A stretch of 64,000 nt of DNA from assembly GCA_034509735.1 (NCBI GenBank), contig JACGWO010000012.1, forward strand, positions 24,643,188 through 24,707,187, in the 5' to 3' direction. The notes under the pieces are model-generated. The model was not told the origin of the DNA. It saw only the letters and a program-made list of their open reading frames with translations, and made no database searches. Source of the stretch: Sesamum alatum (taxonomy: Eukaryota; Streptophyta; Magnoliopsida; Lamiales; Pedaliaceae). Shown here in pieces: positions 30,513 through 46,600 of the stretch; within the stretch, counting starts at the first letter, position 1, and every line of letters begins with the position of its first letter. The position numbers and the translations under genes are program-made.

Positions 30513-31621
30513 ATCAATCTAAAAATTTATGTAAATTTTTGCTGACCTCAACAATTTCCATCAAACAAACGAAAGCAGAAAATTCTCGAAAAACGTGCAC
30601 GCGTAAATTTTGAAAGAAAGTGTAATTTCATATTTTTAAAAAGAATTTGAGTCTAATTAACCCTCTTTTTTTAATGGCTTTTGTGTGGTCATTTTAGCCT
30701 CATGAACATCAATTTTTACTTCCGAAATGAAACGACCTCTTATTTTCCAAATCTCTACTTCATTGGCCATGTTCCCATTTTGAATTATTCAATAAGAGAA
30801 CACTAATAAAACATTGTGTTTTGCTTATAATGCTTTCCAGAAACTTAAGTCACTCAACTAAAATCCAGACATATGCTTCTTGTCTTCGATGCATCAATCT
30901 GTTAAGCCATTATGTGCACAATGTAATAACATAACTTTACTTGACAAGGAACCAAAGAAGTATAATTCTGGCATTAAGTGGATTTGGATACCACTTGTTC
31001 TTTAATCAGTTCAACGAGCAAAATTTAGACCCAGTTCTCAACACACCCCAACTCTACTGCCGGAATCCAACAAGAAGCAAATGAGATCCAAAATCCACCC
31101 ACAAAGAAAAGAGCCAGTTCGTACCTCATAATCTTGAGCTCTAAAGAGACATGGAACCTTGTGTGGTGGTCGAACCATAGCGTCTTAACCAGAGTGATTA
31201 CAGCACCTCTATTATGGTCCTAAGCCATCGGAGTAGTAGAGGGTTGTTCTAACTCGACTGGTACCGTCTTGAATCTGCCTGACAAACTTTAAAGAATAAA
31301 TAAATACACCTAAAATGAAGTCCGCGTTCCTTTTGCTATGAATAATGAGCAAGAAAATGACAATCCACAGTGAGACTCGGGTAGAAATTGCTAAAAATTG
31401 AAAGTAAATAATGTGTATCCTTTGTCTACTTGAATACAACAGGAGAAAAGAATGTCCATTAGATATCATTCCTCTGTTTCGTACATGTAAAATTTGATCT
31501 GGAGGAAGACAGAAAATTTCCTCATCTATAACCTATCTAAATGTCCACAAGCCGACTTTTATAACAAATGGAAGTTCATCACTGTTTACTGAGGCCTCAT
31601 CAACCAGGGCAAACCTGATTG
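30513..31621. other. Spacer and 3' flank of MON2
   Basis: No gene is recognised. The final few hundred bases before 31622 should include the 3' UTR of the minus-strand MON2 gene. Confidence 0.3.
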
Positions 31622-34600
31622 CTAACCATTGAAGTCAAGCTTTTGCAAGCCCAATTCTGCTGCAATGAGCCGAAGTAATACTTGAACAAGCTCTCTAACC
31701 CTCAATTCCCTGTCAAAACAGAGGTCAGGAAGATCTTACAAGGTCCATGTAGGCTACATAAACAAACAAATTATCTCCATCAGAGTTGGTTCTATTCCAG
31801 AAAACAGCTCATAAAACGGCTCAGATAGAGAACCAAACACATTCATTGGACTTTGCACTCTGCTTGGTAACACTTCGAGATTTGTTAGGAACAGAATGAC
31901 TCTGGTTAAGCATTGGCTAAAGTTCTGTACAGTTTTGGCAAATAATATTATTACTGACAGAGCGCTGGTTGTAGTTGGCTTTTGGGTTTGGTCGGTTGTT
32001 ATGCTGTAGGGTCTGGACACAGCAGATGAATGTCTGATAATGAAGTGAAGTCATGTTTCAGCTTCCTACGAAATAGCAACTGGACTACTGGACAGGAGAA
32101 AGAGAAGGGGCCTTCCCAGTAACTCTAGAAATAAACATGATCATACAACTAAATTAACAGTAACAGAAAAGTACAGAATGCCAGATTAAGTTAAAGAAAA
32201 GAACTAGTGCAACCTACGTGCATCATTTATTTTCCTCAAATTAAATCATCATCAGAAAAGCGGAAAACGTTTAACATCTAACAGCAGCAGCAGACAGTTA
32301 AGGTAATTTAGAATGTCCAACTAACAGAAACTACAGCATTTTTACTTTCCCTTCTCGTCTGCAATTTATTCTCATTTGGTTAAGAATTCAGTTAGCATCA
32401 GTAAAAGGATCCTTTTTCTTTTTTTCCTTTACAGGTAGTAAAAAGACCTCCTTACAAAGTACTGGGAAAGAAAATGATATCAGACAGGGAAGATTACACA
32501 AATACAACAAAAAGCCACAACCAAATTCACTTTCTTACCTTGATACAACAAGTTCACAAAATGATGGAAATAAAACCAGCAAATGCGAACGGCTTCTCAG
32601 ATTCTCCAAAGAAACACCCTCCTGCAAGTGAGGATGCAAAGGAAGAGAGGATGCTGTTTCTGGATGAATAACAAGACTGGCAAGCTCTTGGAGTACAAAT
32701 ATAACTTCGTCCAGCCTTGCTGGAGGCAAGGAACGTTTACCTGCACATGGAATAAAGTGATTCAAACAGCATAGAAATGGAGCAGAAAAAGCTAAACAGA
32801 GAGGAGTTATTTGACCACAAACCCATGTCATTCTCATCTGCCAAGAATTTTCTTAATATGAAGTCACATCTGGACATGAGTGTCCTAATTGAAATTTTGC
32901 TAACTTCAGATCTGGCCGAGTTCCAGTCACTTACTTCATAGCTGCAAGTAAGATGTTCAGGGTGAGAATTTTAGCACAGAAATCATTCATCAGAACCCTA
33001 GCAGTTTACAGATAAGTATAGGTTTTGAATTACCTGCTCAGAGAAAATAGCTTCTGCAAGCATGTCAAAGAGAATCTGCTGCAGTGAGGAGGCATAAGCT
33101 CAACAGTTTCGAGGGGCAAACAACAAGTACGGGATGCACATCGATCAAGGGTAGATATCAGTCTTTGCAGAATCTGCGAATTAAATTGTATTAGCATGCA
33201 ATGGTGCAAAAAAGAATATGGGAAATACAAATTACTAAAATGTTCATCTATTGAAATATACTTCCCAAAAGTGTGAATCAGTTAAATGGAAGATAAATAA
33301 GCAGAAATGGCAAGTGGTGGCATAGAAAGAAGAAATGGAAAACTGTAGACGTTAACCAAAACATATGAGAAATATACATCCACTAATGCAGACTATTCCA
33401 AACTAAATAGCATGTAGTGGCCCTTAAGGAGACAACTGAAGCCAGCAAATACATCCTCAACAATTATCTTATCTTCTCATGCCCCACTCCACTGCTAAAC
33501 CGAGAGATGATACCAAGTGAAAATAATAGGAATGAGAAAATGAAACAACTCTACAGTATCCCATGCAGCAACCAAGCATACAATTAACGTTAAATATAAC
33601 TTTTCTAAACTGAAAGAGTTACAAAGCATATCCAAATAAATATAGAGCACCATCAAGTAGGTGAGAATTACATCTGGAGGTATATCACTCTCTGATGTCA
33701 GAATCTTGTCCCCCAGAACGTCTAGGATGTTCATCTCAAGAGACTCATCTGTCTGACGAGCTGCCCCTGAGAGTGTGTTGGAAGGTAGAGCACGACCACA
33801 GTGCCCCACTAAGAATAATTCATAGACATCAGCTACTTCTTTCCAAACGTGTATTCTTGAAGATCTAGTAATAGTTAGATCTGTTCCAGGTGTTGGTTTA
33901 AGTTTTTTAACATCATCAATCAGAATGCAATGAAAGCCATCAACAGCTTGTTTCCAAAGTGTGCCGTCAGGGTCATCTCTTCTTGTTGTCATACACCTAC
34001 AAAGACCCAACAAAACTGAAAATCCAAATTTATGGTAGAAACAAATAAGAAATACATTAGTTATAAATAAAAAATAAAACATGTTTCGTCAATGACCATT
34101 GCGCACTACTAACAATAAGCCTGGCTCACATGGAACGTATTGAGGATGAGAAATAGAGGAATAGATTTCTAAGTAGGACAGTTCATTCCTCCACCAAAAC
34201 TGGACGTTGCAAGGGAAGATGTGGTGTGGTGGGTGGGGCGGTGATGGGCAATGCTATTTAAAGTTATTAAAGGAAACGTTAAGTAATAGTATGGATTTCT
34301 TGAAAGCAGTACAGTAAACAGAATTAACAATTATTAGTAAGAACATAAACTACCCATTCCTAAATGATATAACAATAGTATGTGTAACATGTTGAACCGG
34401 TATCAATAAAAGAAATTGGGAGAAAAGCTAACATAGTATGTGTAAAACATCCAAATGTATGAAAAGTGAAGAACATGTGAAATATAGAAGCTGACAACAT
34501 GAACTGTGTACAAAAAATAACAGCAGGCAATGGTGCAGATAATTTCAATGGCCTGGAACAAAATTGCAAAAAACAAGAAGATAGTTTGAAATGGAACATA

Positions 34601-37600
34601 TGGAGCATAAGCATACAGAAACGTGTGCAACCCATGACGAAATAAACAGAATAAATCACATGCAATTTTCCCAAAACTCAATGAACTCAAATAAAAGCAA
34701 GCCATTGCTCTAACCAACCTAACACACCTATAAGCCATAGAAAATAGTACCAATATTCTGATTAAAAGGCCAATAGACATCTGTAAATCAACCTAATCTA
34801 ACGAAATCCAAACAAAACAACATCCAACAGCAAGAATCTACCGTAAAACCACGGCAAATTGCACAAAATTAACAACAGAATCAACAAGAATACCTAAACA
34901 AATCACCATCTCCACAAATAAACCAGATCATGCACAAAAGGTTAGAAATTGCATCACGAAAAGAAAGACTACCAAATTGAAGAAGGAAATCCCTAATTTT
35001 ATAACAAAACCCTAACAAGATCGCATCTATAAACTCAACAAAATGGGTGTCAATGAATATCTTTGCTCAGTTGGGAGTAGCGGAGGTAACGGCACACAAG
35101 ACGATCGGGAAAAATCACGACTAACAGCCATTCTCTAGTCGGGTAAACGGCCATCTGAGAGAGATTGCGGGGTAGGAGCATGAGAAGAGGAAGTGAAAGA
35201 AACCGTACACATATCACATACAATTAAAGCATCCACAGTGCCTTTACAAGCAAATAGATGAGATTCCAACTTTTGACACAAAATCTCAAGAAAGAGACTG
35301 AGTTAAAATGAAAAGCCTCTCCCACAACCAAACAGAGGTTTGGCCAAGTTAGATGGGATGAAGTGAGAAATGTGTCACAAGCAAGCACACATATTTCAAT
35401 AGATGCTATAGATGTGATTATTCATATGCTTGAAAAAGGGTTTCTGAAACGTTTTGAAAAGAATATTGACAAGGAATTTTCAGTTCTCAAAATCTGTCTC
35501 TAAGGGGAATGAAGCTGAATAACAATACACTATGCCTTATACACTAGTTCAAGTCAACTGGTTACTTCATCTATTTCTTTCCTTTCTACTTCAAAGACAT
35601 TTTACCCCAACCAAAGAAGTACAATATTTCTAGCTTCGTTTAACTAAACATTCTATGTCTAACATAAAAATAATCAAAGTCCTTATCAGATAAAATCCGA
35701 AAGGTATAGCTTTTTGGAAACTTAAGATTCCCAACTTAAAAGAAATCCTCACCTTCCCAGACTTTGAATTACATCTGGAAAAATGTTATACTTTTCTGTA
35801 ACTGGAGCTTGTAGAAAGAGATCAACCAGCACAGGTACAAGCCTCTCTGCAAACAATTTATATGTGTTGTAACCCATTGTAGGTGATGCCAATTTAACAA
35901 TTGACCCTTCTCTTTTCTTCTCTGCAATTTAGGAAATTGCATAAGGCATATCAGTTATATCATATATAATGTATTCAGATTTTAAAATTGTCAACTAAAT
36001 AATCAAGTGGCAGGTTTTACCAGGAATATGATTACTGTTACCCCCTGGTTTGGCATCATCTCCATTGTCATCCAACAAGGGCTCAGCGGCCGGAAGATAC
36101 TGCAATAAATTTGTGAGGAGAAGCATCCACATTGAACTAAGGTGAGCTGCTGGACGTAATAGCGGTAAGATTTCGAGTATAGTCCGTAGTACTGGTGATA
36201 CATGACCCTATAGGATGAAATCATGTGTCATTTGGTCGAACATATAAAGATTTTCACGTGCAGCACTTACATTTGTCAAAACTACCCAAGTTTAGAAACT
36301 TCTCTGTGCGCATGCTTCATGAAATGCAGACTTCTTCTTCAAAAGAAGTTGCACATAATAATATATAAAGGAGTTTCGAACAGATTTCCCAAGAAAACGG
36401 CAATGGATGCTTGTGATAGAATGGTAAACCAACATGTTCAGTTTTGGGAAAAAGAATATCTGGTTTATTTTCATTCACTGAGGGAAAGAAGAAGTGGGGT
36501 ATAGATAGGAGCAAGTTGATATGGAAAAATATTTACATATTCTGCTTCAAAGTTATTATTCGTGGTCCTGGCTTCTTTAACTGCTGAATCTACGACCAAT
36601 ATCAACTGTTTATACATGTCATTGTCGAATACCCCTTGAGCTTGTACATATACTTCTCCTGTCAAAGATTCGGATTGTCGCAAAAGAACAATGTTAGTAA
36701 CAAGTAAAACATTCCCTAGTTTTTGTAGTCGAAATGTTATGTAATATTGGAGATATGGTAACAATATAATTTTGAGATATTAAAGGAAATATATAAAAAA
36801 AAATGAGGTATTGATTTAGTACCAAGCCCATGTAAAATCTCCTGCTTCACCTTGCCAACGTAATGATCACTACTCTTGTGTGACTGCTGAAGAACATCCT
36901 CATAAATATCAAGTATGGACCTAATGTATGTTACTGGAAGATTTCCCTGATTGAAAAGGATGGAAAAGGAGATGCAAAACATCACATTTGCAAATGTAGA
37001 AGCAATAATTGACAAACATAAGGCACCAAGGTAGGTGGCAGCACAAAGGATAATGAATTAAGTCATTACCTTTGGAGAATGAGAAACTACGGTTGACTGT
37101 AAGCAATTTATCGCAGCAAGAGCAACTTCTTTACTACCATTTAAAATGCTGTTCTTGACGAAGACAAGCAAAGACTCCCATCCTGACATGCAGAAGAAAC
37201 CTTTTGACATTCACAGTTTAGATAATTTAATAATGACTAAAAAGGTTGAAAAAATATATTAAAACACACCAGACTGAAAGTTTTTTAAACTTCTGAGGAA
37301 AGGAAAAAAGGATCGTAAAATCCGGGTAATTCCACCCAGCACCAGCACAAGTGTCTCATCCCATTGCTTCTGAGCTGTATTTCGACTGCAAATTTATTCA
37401 TCACGATGGTGTGTTTTACTATGAAGTGTTTGCAAATGGACATTCTTGGAATAAAGCAAGCCATCTAAAATACCTGTGATGTATAAGCATGTGCACTGCT
37501 TTTCCTTTGAGAGTTCCAAGTTCTTTACCTTGCCATTCATCTTTTGACGAGGTTGCAGCCTAAAAGCAGGAAACTTTGTTGACAAGAAAAGAAAACAGGA

Positions 37601-40600
37601 AGCTGATCTAATTTCAAGAGATTTCCAGCTTACCAAATGAGACGCATGATCTAACGTAGGGAAAACATAATTCCAAAGACAATCTTCCCACATGCTCTTT
37701 GAAAGCTTCTGCCCGTGACTTCCAAGAGTTTGGAAAAGCATCCTTATAGCTGAGTTCCTAACCTAAAGATACTATGTCAGTCGTAGGTGGACGATATATC
37801 CATAGATTAGTCATAGGATCAGACTGATTATTTCTTTCCATGATGTCAAAAATGTTATAATATCTGTTTTGATTTATATATATCTTTTCATTTTTGTTTG
37901 GATAGTTATCTTTGGTAGGTTAGCACTTAATCTGTATTTATCACTTAATTCCATTTCTACATATTAGAAGCTGGACGAATAAATAATACGCACAACAATT
38001 CCCTCTCTACAAAAACCAAATGGAGATGTCTAACCATGCTAGCAGTCACTTTTTACCAAGTGACTGCTATACTACCACAAACAGAATTGGCCCTCGATCT
38101 CAACCGTAGATTAAATGTCAAGCAGATATACAGACATCTAACATGAAAAGCAACAAAATGAAAACAATTAAGATGGCATGGAGCATAGAAATGTGGGCAT
38201 CCAATGTAAAGATGTGCTTCTAGAAGATAAACAATGACGATATCAGATATAACATGTCACAGCACAAAGAACGATTATAACTTGTTTACCAAGAGACAAA
38301 ATCCAAGCAAAGAAAGAAAGCATGTCAATCCTGACAAAGTTTACTTTTGACTTATGATATGATCCTAATGTCTCAGTAAAATAATTGGAATACCTCTGGT
38401 CTCTCGTCAGCTCCCAGCTTATGAAGTAAAGAAAATACAGAAAAAAGCAACTTGTCACGTTCAACAGTATTAGCCAGGTATGTTGCATCAGTAATTTTCT
38501 CATGAGGCTCAGAAGTTGCATCTTCTTTCTTTAAATAATGTCTTTGATCTGAAGCCAAAGCAAGAAATCATATTTAGTGAAAACTAAGCAGTACAACAAC
38601 TAAGATAAACCAAGTCACGTATAGATGCTTAACCTGTTTCAAATCCTTCCTCACTCCCACGTGTAAGCCCTTTCACAATGAAGTCAGTAGCCGTCCATAA
38701 TAGACCTATAGCTGTCAGACTTATATTCAACTCAGTCTTCTGAGCACTGTATGCCCCAGCTACATCAATACATCTGCAAAACCAGATTGAATTAGGGCAT
38801 GCGTAGAACAAGTATGCAGGTGATATATAATAACCAAACAACACATCAACGGAATAACATTTATCTAAAATGTTCTTCTAAAGTTTCAAAGAGTCTTTTA
38901 TTTCCTCCTAGGATGTGGAGAAATGGATTCACATTAAAGCATCGTGATTGTCTCAACTTCCATCAAGTCTTTCTCACAGCATAAATGGAAGACAATTTCA
39001 TAAGGTAGTAATTAACATTGACAAAATATCATTATTCAAACAGATTTAAAGTTATTAAAAACTCATCATTAAATAATTACATCAACAGTCAAGTCCACTC
39101 AAGGAATAGATTTAAAGTAGAAATTTTGTTCTGAATATAATAAAGATGTAGGACTTAAAATATTTGTTCATCGTCAAAGGTACTTTTGCATTTAATCGAG
39201 ATATTAAAGTTTGATTGCAAAAGCTTAAACTTAGATTCTAAAGTTTAAATTTTAGCTACAATTTTAAAAAATAAAATGCAAATTAAATTTCTAGGAGCTT
39301 GCAATGCATTTTTGGATTTTTCTTGTGATATAATGAATTACTCACTAATGAGTTATCTTATAAATATTGATAAATAAAGTCAGTAGAAAATAATAAAATA
39401 TTATTACCAAACATATACTCGAATGTAAAAAATGAAAGTCAAATGGTTCAAATAAAGACAAAATAAATTGATTGAAATTTATTCAAAATTTTCTCTAGTA
39501 TATTCATTATTTCTTATTTATTATCTACGGGTAAATGACCATTACAAATTAAAAAAAATACAAAAATATGAAAAGCATCAATTGGATACCTAAGTGATAC
39601 TAATGGTAAAACTCGGGTACCAATATAATTTGCTCAATTAAGATTTATGTCCAGTTTGAGGGGTAGTTTTGAAAATATAGGAAGTGTATATACTAAATTT
39701 TATGGCTGATCTGTGTTGTAGGATGATTCTTTGGATAGCCTGATTGTGGAAGTTTAAGATCTAACGGGTTGATTCCAAATATTGCGTCATTCTAGGGATT
39801 TAAATCTTGATTTCTAGGGATTTTGGTAGACATAAGACTTGTATATATATAGTGTTCTCTTATACTAAAAATTATGAAAAATAGAATATTCTCTTCTTTT
39901 ACAAACCTTTCACTAAAACCTATGCCTTAGTTCCTGGAATTATTGTACTAAAAAACATCAATCACCAAGGTCTACGAGAAAAGGTAACAAATAATCTCCT
40001 TGTTTTAGGCCTACAAAACCTTGAAACTAAGCTTTAGAATCCACTATCTATTGTTAGGGAGAAGGAATAGGATACGAAGCAGCTCCTAATCCATTTCACT
40101 ATGTATAGCCCACACCATTTCTTGCCAAACCAAGTCCAAGAAAGACCATTTCATCTAAACAATGGGACAGCAGCGTTTCCCGAGCTATACATGTGTATAT
40201 TGATAAAACCATTCACTTTTTCGAAGCTCGAACAATGCGGACATACACATATAAGAACATACACCATGGCCCCAGCCAAAATCATACCATGCAAGTTTCC
40301 ATGCATGTGCTCGTCCCTGCTTTTCAAGGTGCTCACTCTGTGATCTAAAATAGGATAAGGGGCAAAAGGCTACAGTTTCTTGCATAGAGAATTGTCCAAG
40401 TGAGCAGCCAGCTCCTACCAAGCAAAGGTGTAGGTCCATAATCACTATGAGTTTGACTTTTGTTTGTGGAAACAGGAAGAATGGAAGACATATTGTCCTG
40501 TGAACTACATATCGTAAAGTTTTCAATATTGGTGGGTTTTGAACAAATTTGAGAGGACCTTATTACTAAGGATGATCAAATTTAAGGTCTCCTCAAATTT

Positions 40601-43600
40601 TGCAGGCCTTCTCGACCAATAGATACAAATAAAATTGCCAGTACAAATAAGATCAGACTGACAAACAATCAGGCAAATTATATCATAAATCTGAATAAAA
40701 GAATGATGAAAGCTCTTACTCCTGGACGCATTGAGCAGGTATGGTGGGCAGCCCATCGTTCATTATCACACGAAGGCTCTACACAGAAGGAACTCTAATT
40801 AGTTTGAATGGAAGACACAGGTCAGGAGGCTTGGTCATCTAGTGTTAGTTAACATCAAAAGCAAGAACTAAAAGAAAAGTATTGAACTCTAAACAATGTA
40901 TACCTACCAATAAGTGTGTCCATCATCACAAATAATAGTCTATTAGAAGTAGGCATAAGTTAATCTGATACTCATCACATCATGGTTCAAGTAATTCGAT
41001 GATATTATCAGTCTTCTCATGGCCTCATGGGGGTAACATAGGCACTTATCAACACAAGATGAGAAACCAATAAACTTACTTACAGGCAAGGCGCCTTGTC
41101 CTGTAAAGTCTTGTTCAAAATCAAAGCAAAAACATGTTGGTGCATCCAACACTCAGAAGAGAGATAAATGATAGGTCCAGCTTTACTCAAGTCACTTGAC
41201 AAATAACCCGATTTCCTTCATTTTCAAGTCATATAGCTATACAATTTGTTATTTTAATTATTTACTTCAACCATGTTAATTCAAAACCACCAGGTAGGAG
41301 AAAAAAGCAGCAGTGCAAGTCATGTTAAATAGAGCCATGATTTTCCATAACCAACTCGAGATTTCTTGAAACTCATTATGTACTTCCATTCCATTTCAAC
41401 TTTGCCATCTCTTCCTGTCATAATACTTGGAGGCAAAACCTCGTACATTTTTTGTAACAAGGAGTTGATATCTAAATTCATCTTCATCGAGAATAACTTT
41501 ACAGAAAAATTGATGCAATAATTTTTTTTTTTTGTTTTGTATGAAGTAATTTCTGCTAATTATCTTTTTCACAAATTTTAAAAATTTGTTTACACCTTTT
41601 TTAGCATTGTAATATACAGTCATTGTGTAACTCCAGATAATATCACTGATGCAGCATGAGAAGATGGCCAACACACCAATATCATTGCTGATGTTGCAAC
41701 GGTAGACCATGCATCAAATCAGTTCAAAATCAAACTCCAATACCAACAAGTAAAGAACACTCAGACATTCTGGTGGGCAATCCCCGACAATCAGGCCTTT
41801 AATTGTTCACAACTAATTAGAGAATTTATGTGCCGATAAGTGCACATTCGCATATAAGTATAACGTTCTCATTACTAGGTGGAAAACGACCCAAGATAAA
41901 CAAGTGAATGACAAAATCACAGCATACAGAAGAAGCGTATTAATAGCTCTTGAAAACTTGCTTCTCTCACCTGAAATCCAAGTGCAATCAGATCCTTCTC
42001 CAATGCAAGAGCTACAGACCTAGAAATGCAATAGAACATTTAGTAATAAGTATTTTAAATCATCAGAAAATGAGACAGAGCAAAGAAGCACCTTAACATT
42101 GCAAGAATATTTGGCCAACTGTAGCTCAACTTCTCGCCATGCCTCTGACAAGTCGATCAGTCAGACAGAAATGCACAGTGAACCATGAGATAGGGAAGCT
42201 TAATCAAATGGATGATTGAGAATTACCTCCAAAACATGCACAAGAATCTTCAGAGATCCAGCACGAACATCAAAATTTTGTGATAGAGAATAAAGATCAT
42301 TTAATGGCGCGATGACAGCACATTCCAGTCTGAACTTTGATTGGTCATGTAGCTTCCAGAGGATTTAGCAATGACATCATATGTTAAGTACACAACCAAA
42401 CACCAATAGGATGCCAAAAGAAAATGAAGCCAAAAGAGGAAAGATACGAAATTCTCACATCATTTGATGCATCAACTGATTTTGATGAAGTATTCTGAAA
42501 CTGATCAGAACCTAAGACAGCACATATGGCTTTATCCAACGCGTCAAGAGCCATACTTTGTAGTTGTGGATTCGAACTATCAGCAAGCTGCAAAGCATGT
42601 TGCAGTTGTCATGAAGGATTCATTTGCACATATGAAGAAAAGACCAATATTAGGATTACCTCAAGGAAATGACCAACTACCTCGTCCCATAATGGTTCCA
42701 CCCCTGTCAAGAGTACAGAGATATACAATACTTCAGTTGGCCAACAACCCATGATCTATTCAAATTGCAAGATTCTCAACAGGGCTAACTTTAAGGACGG
42801 TTGCCAAGGAGCTAAATTAGTACAAGTTATAAAGGATTTCCCAGTTCAATCCAGGTTAAAGCTCAAGCAAAAGTCTAACTAGTTCAGTTTGAGCTCTAGC
42901 TTAGGATTCTGAGCAGAAATTTATGCTTTTCCTGTTTCACTGCTCTAAATTAAATAAAACAAAGAATTCCTCCCCCCCCCCCCCCATATTATAAATAGCT
43001 AAGGACCTAGTTATCACGTTCCATCTATCAGCTTGCTATAAATTCAATTAAGCTGACCCTTGTTGCTATTGCATTTAGCTGGGTCAGATTGCTTGCAGAC
43101 CTAATTCATTTTGATTGTTTTGGTACTGTAAAAACTGAAATGTGATTGTCTGCACAAGAAATAAAACAAGTAAGAGTTGACTACACATAGTATATTATCG
43201 AATCTGGTCAGTAATGGCGGTATGCACAGAATATCGTTATATTGTGACATTGTTAGATAGCTGAACAATAATAATTATTAATTAATTCACATAATCCCTG
43301 CAGGGAAACTATTTATTAGGAGCCCCAATGAATATAAGTACCAGCAAAAAAGTATTATATATGTGTACCCATTCAAGACCAGTTAAATTCAGTAATAAGG
43401 GAAGACAATCTTTTAGATGAATTCAAGATAGCTTTTACAGACATTTTGTTTTTGGTTTTGTTGTCTCTTCTAATATATACAATCTGTGGATGTTGACAAT
43501 TTCTTCAACCGAAACCCATTTAATCAACATGCTTTTAGAATAAGGAGAATAAAAACACAAGGATACTAGAAAGGCATGAGAAATGAAGATGCACTCTATT

Positions 43601-46600
43601 AACATCCAAACTGTCAAGATCAGAAGGCAAACCAAGCTTCACCATTCTACTTTCTGCAGAGTATTCCTATCCTGACTGTGGGATACAATGCAAAACAAGA
43701 ACAAAAGATAATTCCTCCATTACAACTAGGCAAACAATAATTGAATTAAATTGGACAGGATAACCTCAGTGGAAGTAGCAATTAGTTTGATAGCATCTTT
43801 ATATAAGATCAATGAAAGATCAAGAAAGAACCACATCATCTCTTGGGAACTGGTTTACGAACGTACGATGAAGATTATTGATGAGGATACATAGTATTCT
43901 CTCCACAGAAAAACTAATGCTTCCAACTTTCTGATTTGATGTTTGCCCAGTGCTACTCAAAGTTGTGGCCATAGATTGACGCGACAACTGACGCAGAGCA
44001 GAAAGAAGCGATTGAACAGCTGTCACATGCATCAAAGCCGAGCTCTCGAAAAGCTAGATAAAGTTGGGAGAAAAGGAGCAATAGATGTGCAAAATCAATA
44101 TAATGTTATCCATATAATACAGGAGGAAATAAGAAGAAACAAAAAACTTACCTGAGAATTCAGTGACGAGAGAACATTAAAATCACTATATTGCCCAGAT
44201 GAATCTCTAGATAGTTTAGGGACTGTTGGGACCTCCTACACAATGAAGAGTCCGATTTGGTGAATGACTATTGACCAGGCAGCAAAAATAACTTTAAAAC
44301 AACATAAAAAGAGTACAATAACTGCAGTATCTCAGTTTCTCACTGAAAATTATGAAGCATCAGTTGTTAAAGCCAATTCATTTACTTCATGCAGAGTCCA
44401 AGAACTTTTGATGACTACTATAAACTAAAGAAATCCTAATAAATCCAATAAGTTGATGAAGATGAAAAATATATGCCACCATATTATTTGTAGTAGTTAA
44501 ATGGTCAGAAGAAATAATGGCAGATTATAAGCCTGAGAAGCAATTAAAATTTCCCAAGGAAGGATGAGGAAGGTCGAAATCTGAATTCATAAACTTGGAA
44601 CAGAAAGTGGGATCAACTGCCAGATTGTCTCCTGACATGCAGCTAATGGCATCAAACAGTTAGTCCCATTTGGCCATACACTAGCATGGCAGACGATTTA
44701 TTCAGTTCCAGATTAGAAAATTCCAAAAAAGATTTAAAAGGGGTTCATCTATTGGAAAGTGATACATCTAGAGGTTCTCAGAAGCATTAAGGAACTACGT
44801 CTTTCAGAACTTAACTGCAACAGAAGTTACAAAAGATCTCATATCAACAACATCGGAGTACAAGATTGCAATTAAAGGGCTCATGCTCCTTTTCAAAAAC
44901 GTAACCCTACATTGGATTGTACACCTTCAATTTTTATGAACATCCGAAAGGCAAACATTATTTCTTAAGTAACTTCATCCAGAGAGCGCTAATCATAAAT
45001 CAAAGATCAATTCAGAAAGAATGACCAATTTTACCTTATCAGCAACAAGTGATCAGATAGAGAAGGGAATGCAGAACTCAAAATGCCAAAAAGTACGGAT
45101 TTGGCTAATCAAATCCACTAAGAGCAAAGGAACTCAATTTGTTGTAACGTAGGTTGTCTATGGGTAGTTCACTCATGACTGAAGAAGCATAATAGGATAC
45201 TAGAATATTTATAGTGGTCTATGAATAGAGCAAGAGCAAAGGAATTGGCTTTAGTTATAGACCAAAAAACCCAAGTTTGCAAATTGCAACTGTTGACAAA
45301 CCACCTCATCTAAAAGCTCTACTAAGAGTAAATGAACTCAATTTGTTGTAAGGTAGGTTGTCTGTAGGAAGTCCACTCATGACTGAAGAAGCATAATATG
45401 ATACTTGAATATTTATAGTGGCCTATCAATAGAGTGAAGGAATTGGCTTTAGTTATTGACCAATGCCTGACAACCTCATCTAAAAAGCTCCAACTTGTTA
45501 AAGATGAGAATCATTTAATAATTAATATATGTAATACGCCTCTTCACATGCCAGAAATATTCTTTTTTGTGAAATCTTGCACGTGAAACTCTTTTAGTGG
45601 TAAAAATCGAACTTAGAATGTCTTATTTGGCCTAGCTCTATTACCATGGTTGAATGACCATCTCATCTAAAAGTTTAAATTGCTAGCGAGGAGAATTATT
45701 TAATATTTAATATCTCTATTAACAACAAAATAAAGTGACTGCAAGGATATACAAAAAGAACTCTTAGCCAACTTAACATTGTATTGTTAGCTCAACTTGA
45801 ACTCAATTTAGAAAGTATACTTTTGAATATTACCTGTGTTGTTGCATGTAAAGAATGAATTGCTCGGTCAAGAGCAGATAGAGTGTCCAAAACCTTCAAA
45901 TTATGAAGCGTAAACAATTATTAGGATCTCAAAGTCAATGATCTTAAGAATTATGAAATATTAACATACCAAAACCCAAGAAGGACCCAATACATTCTGC
46001 AATCTATGAGCTATATTGAAGAGAGTCCTGAGAGCCTGTACATACAAGCATATCCATGAATTCTTTAGAATAGAGTGAATTGTTTAGAATAGAGGGTGCG
46101 TGGATGAAATTTTGTCACAACACAATACCAGAATTGATCCATAGAAAGTGAAAATAGAAAAGGAAGCAAAAGACAAACATACCTGCACATTTTTTGGAGT
46201 AAGAACAACGCCTTCTCTCTGGTCAACTAATTGTTCAGCCCGTTTTGAACTAGGAGATAGTATTACGCTGCACATAAGAGATTGATAAGTCCTTACTCAG
46301 TTATATGATGTGAATACAAAACTGTTAAAAGGTAGAGCACGCAGAAAACAGATGGGAATACTATTATGCTTTTGAATGTCTCCTAATAATTGTCATCACT
46401 TAAATAAACAATGTTTCACAACTGCCCTTTGAGAGTGGGGAATCGAAAACTGATGCAGGTAAAGGCTAGACTAAAACGTGGCATTTGGTAATCAGTGAAG
46501 GGTAAATGAAGTTCATTGGAAATGTTGGTGAGGAGTCATCAAGTTACTTTCCTTAGCCTCAGTCACAAGACAGCCTGAGAATGACAAAAAATGAGATCAA

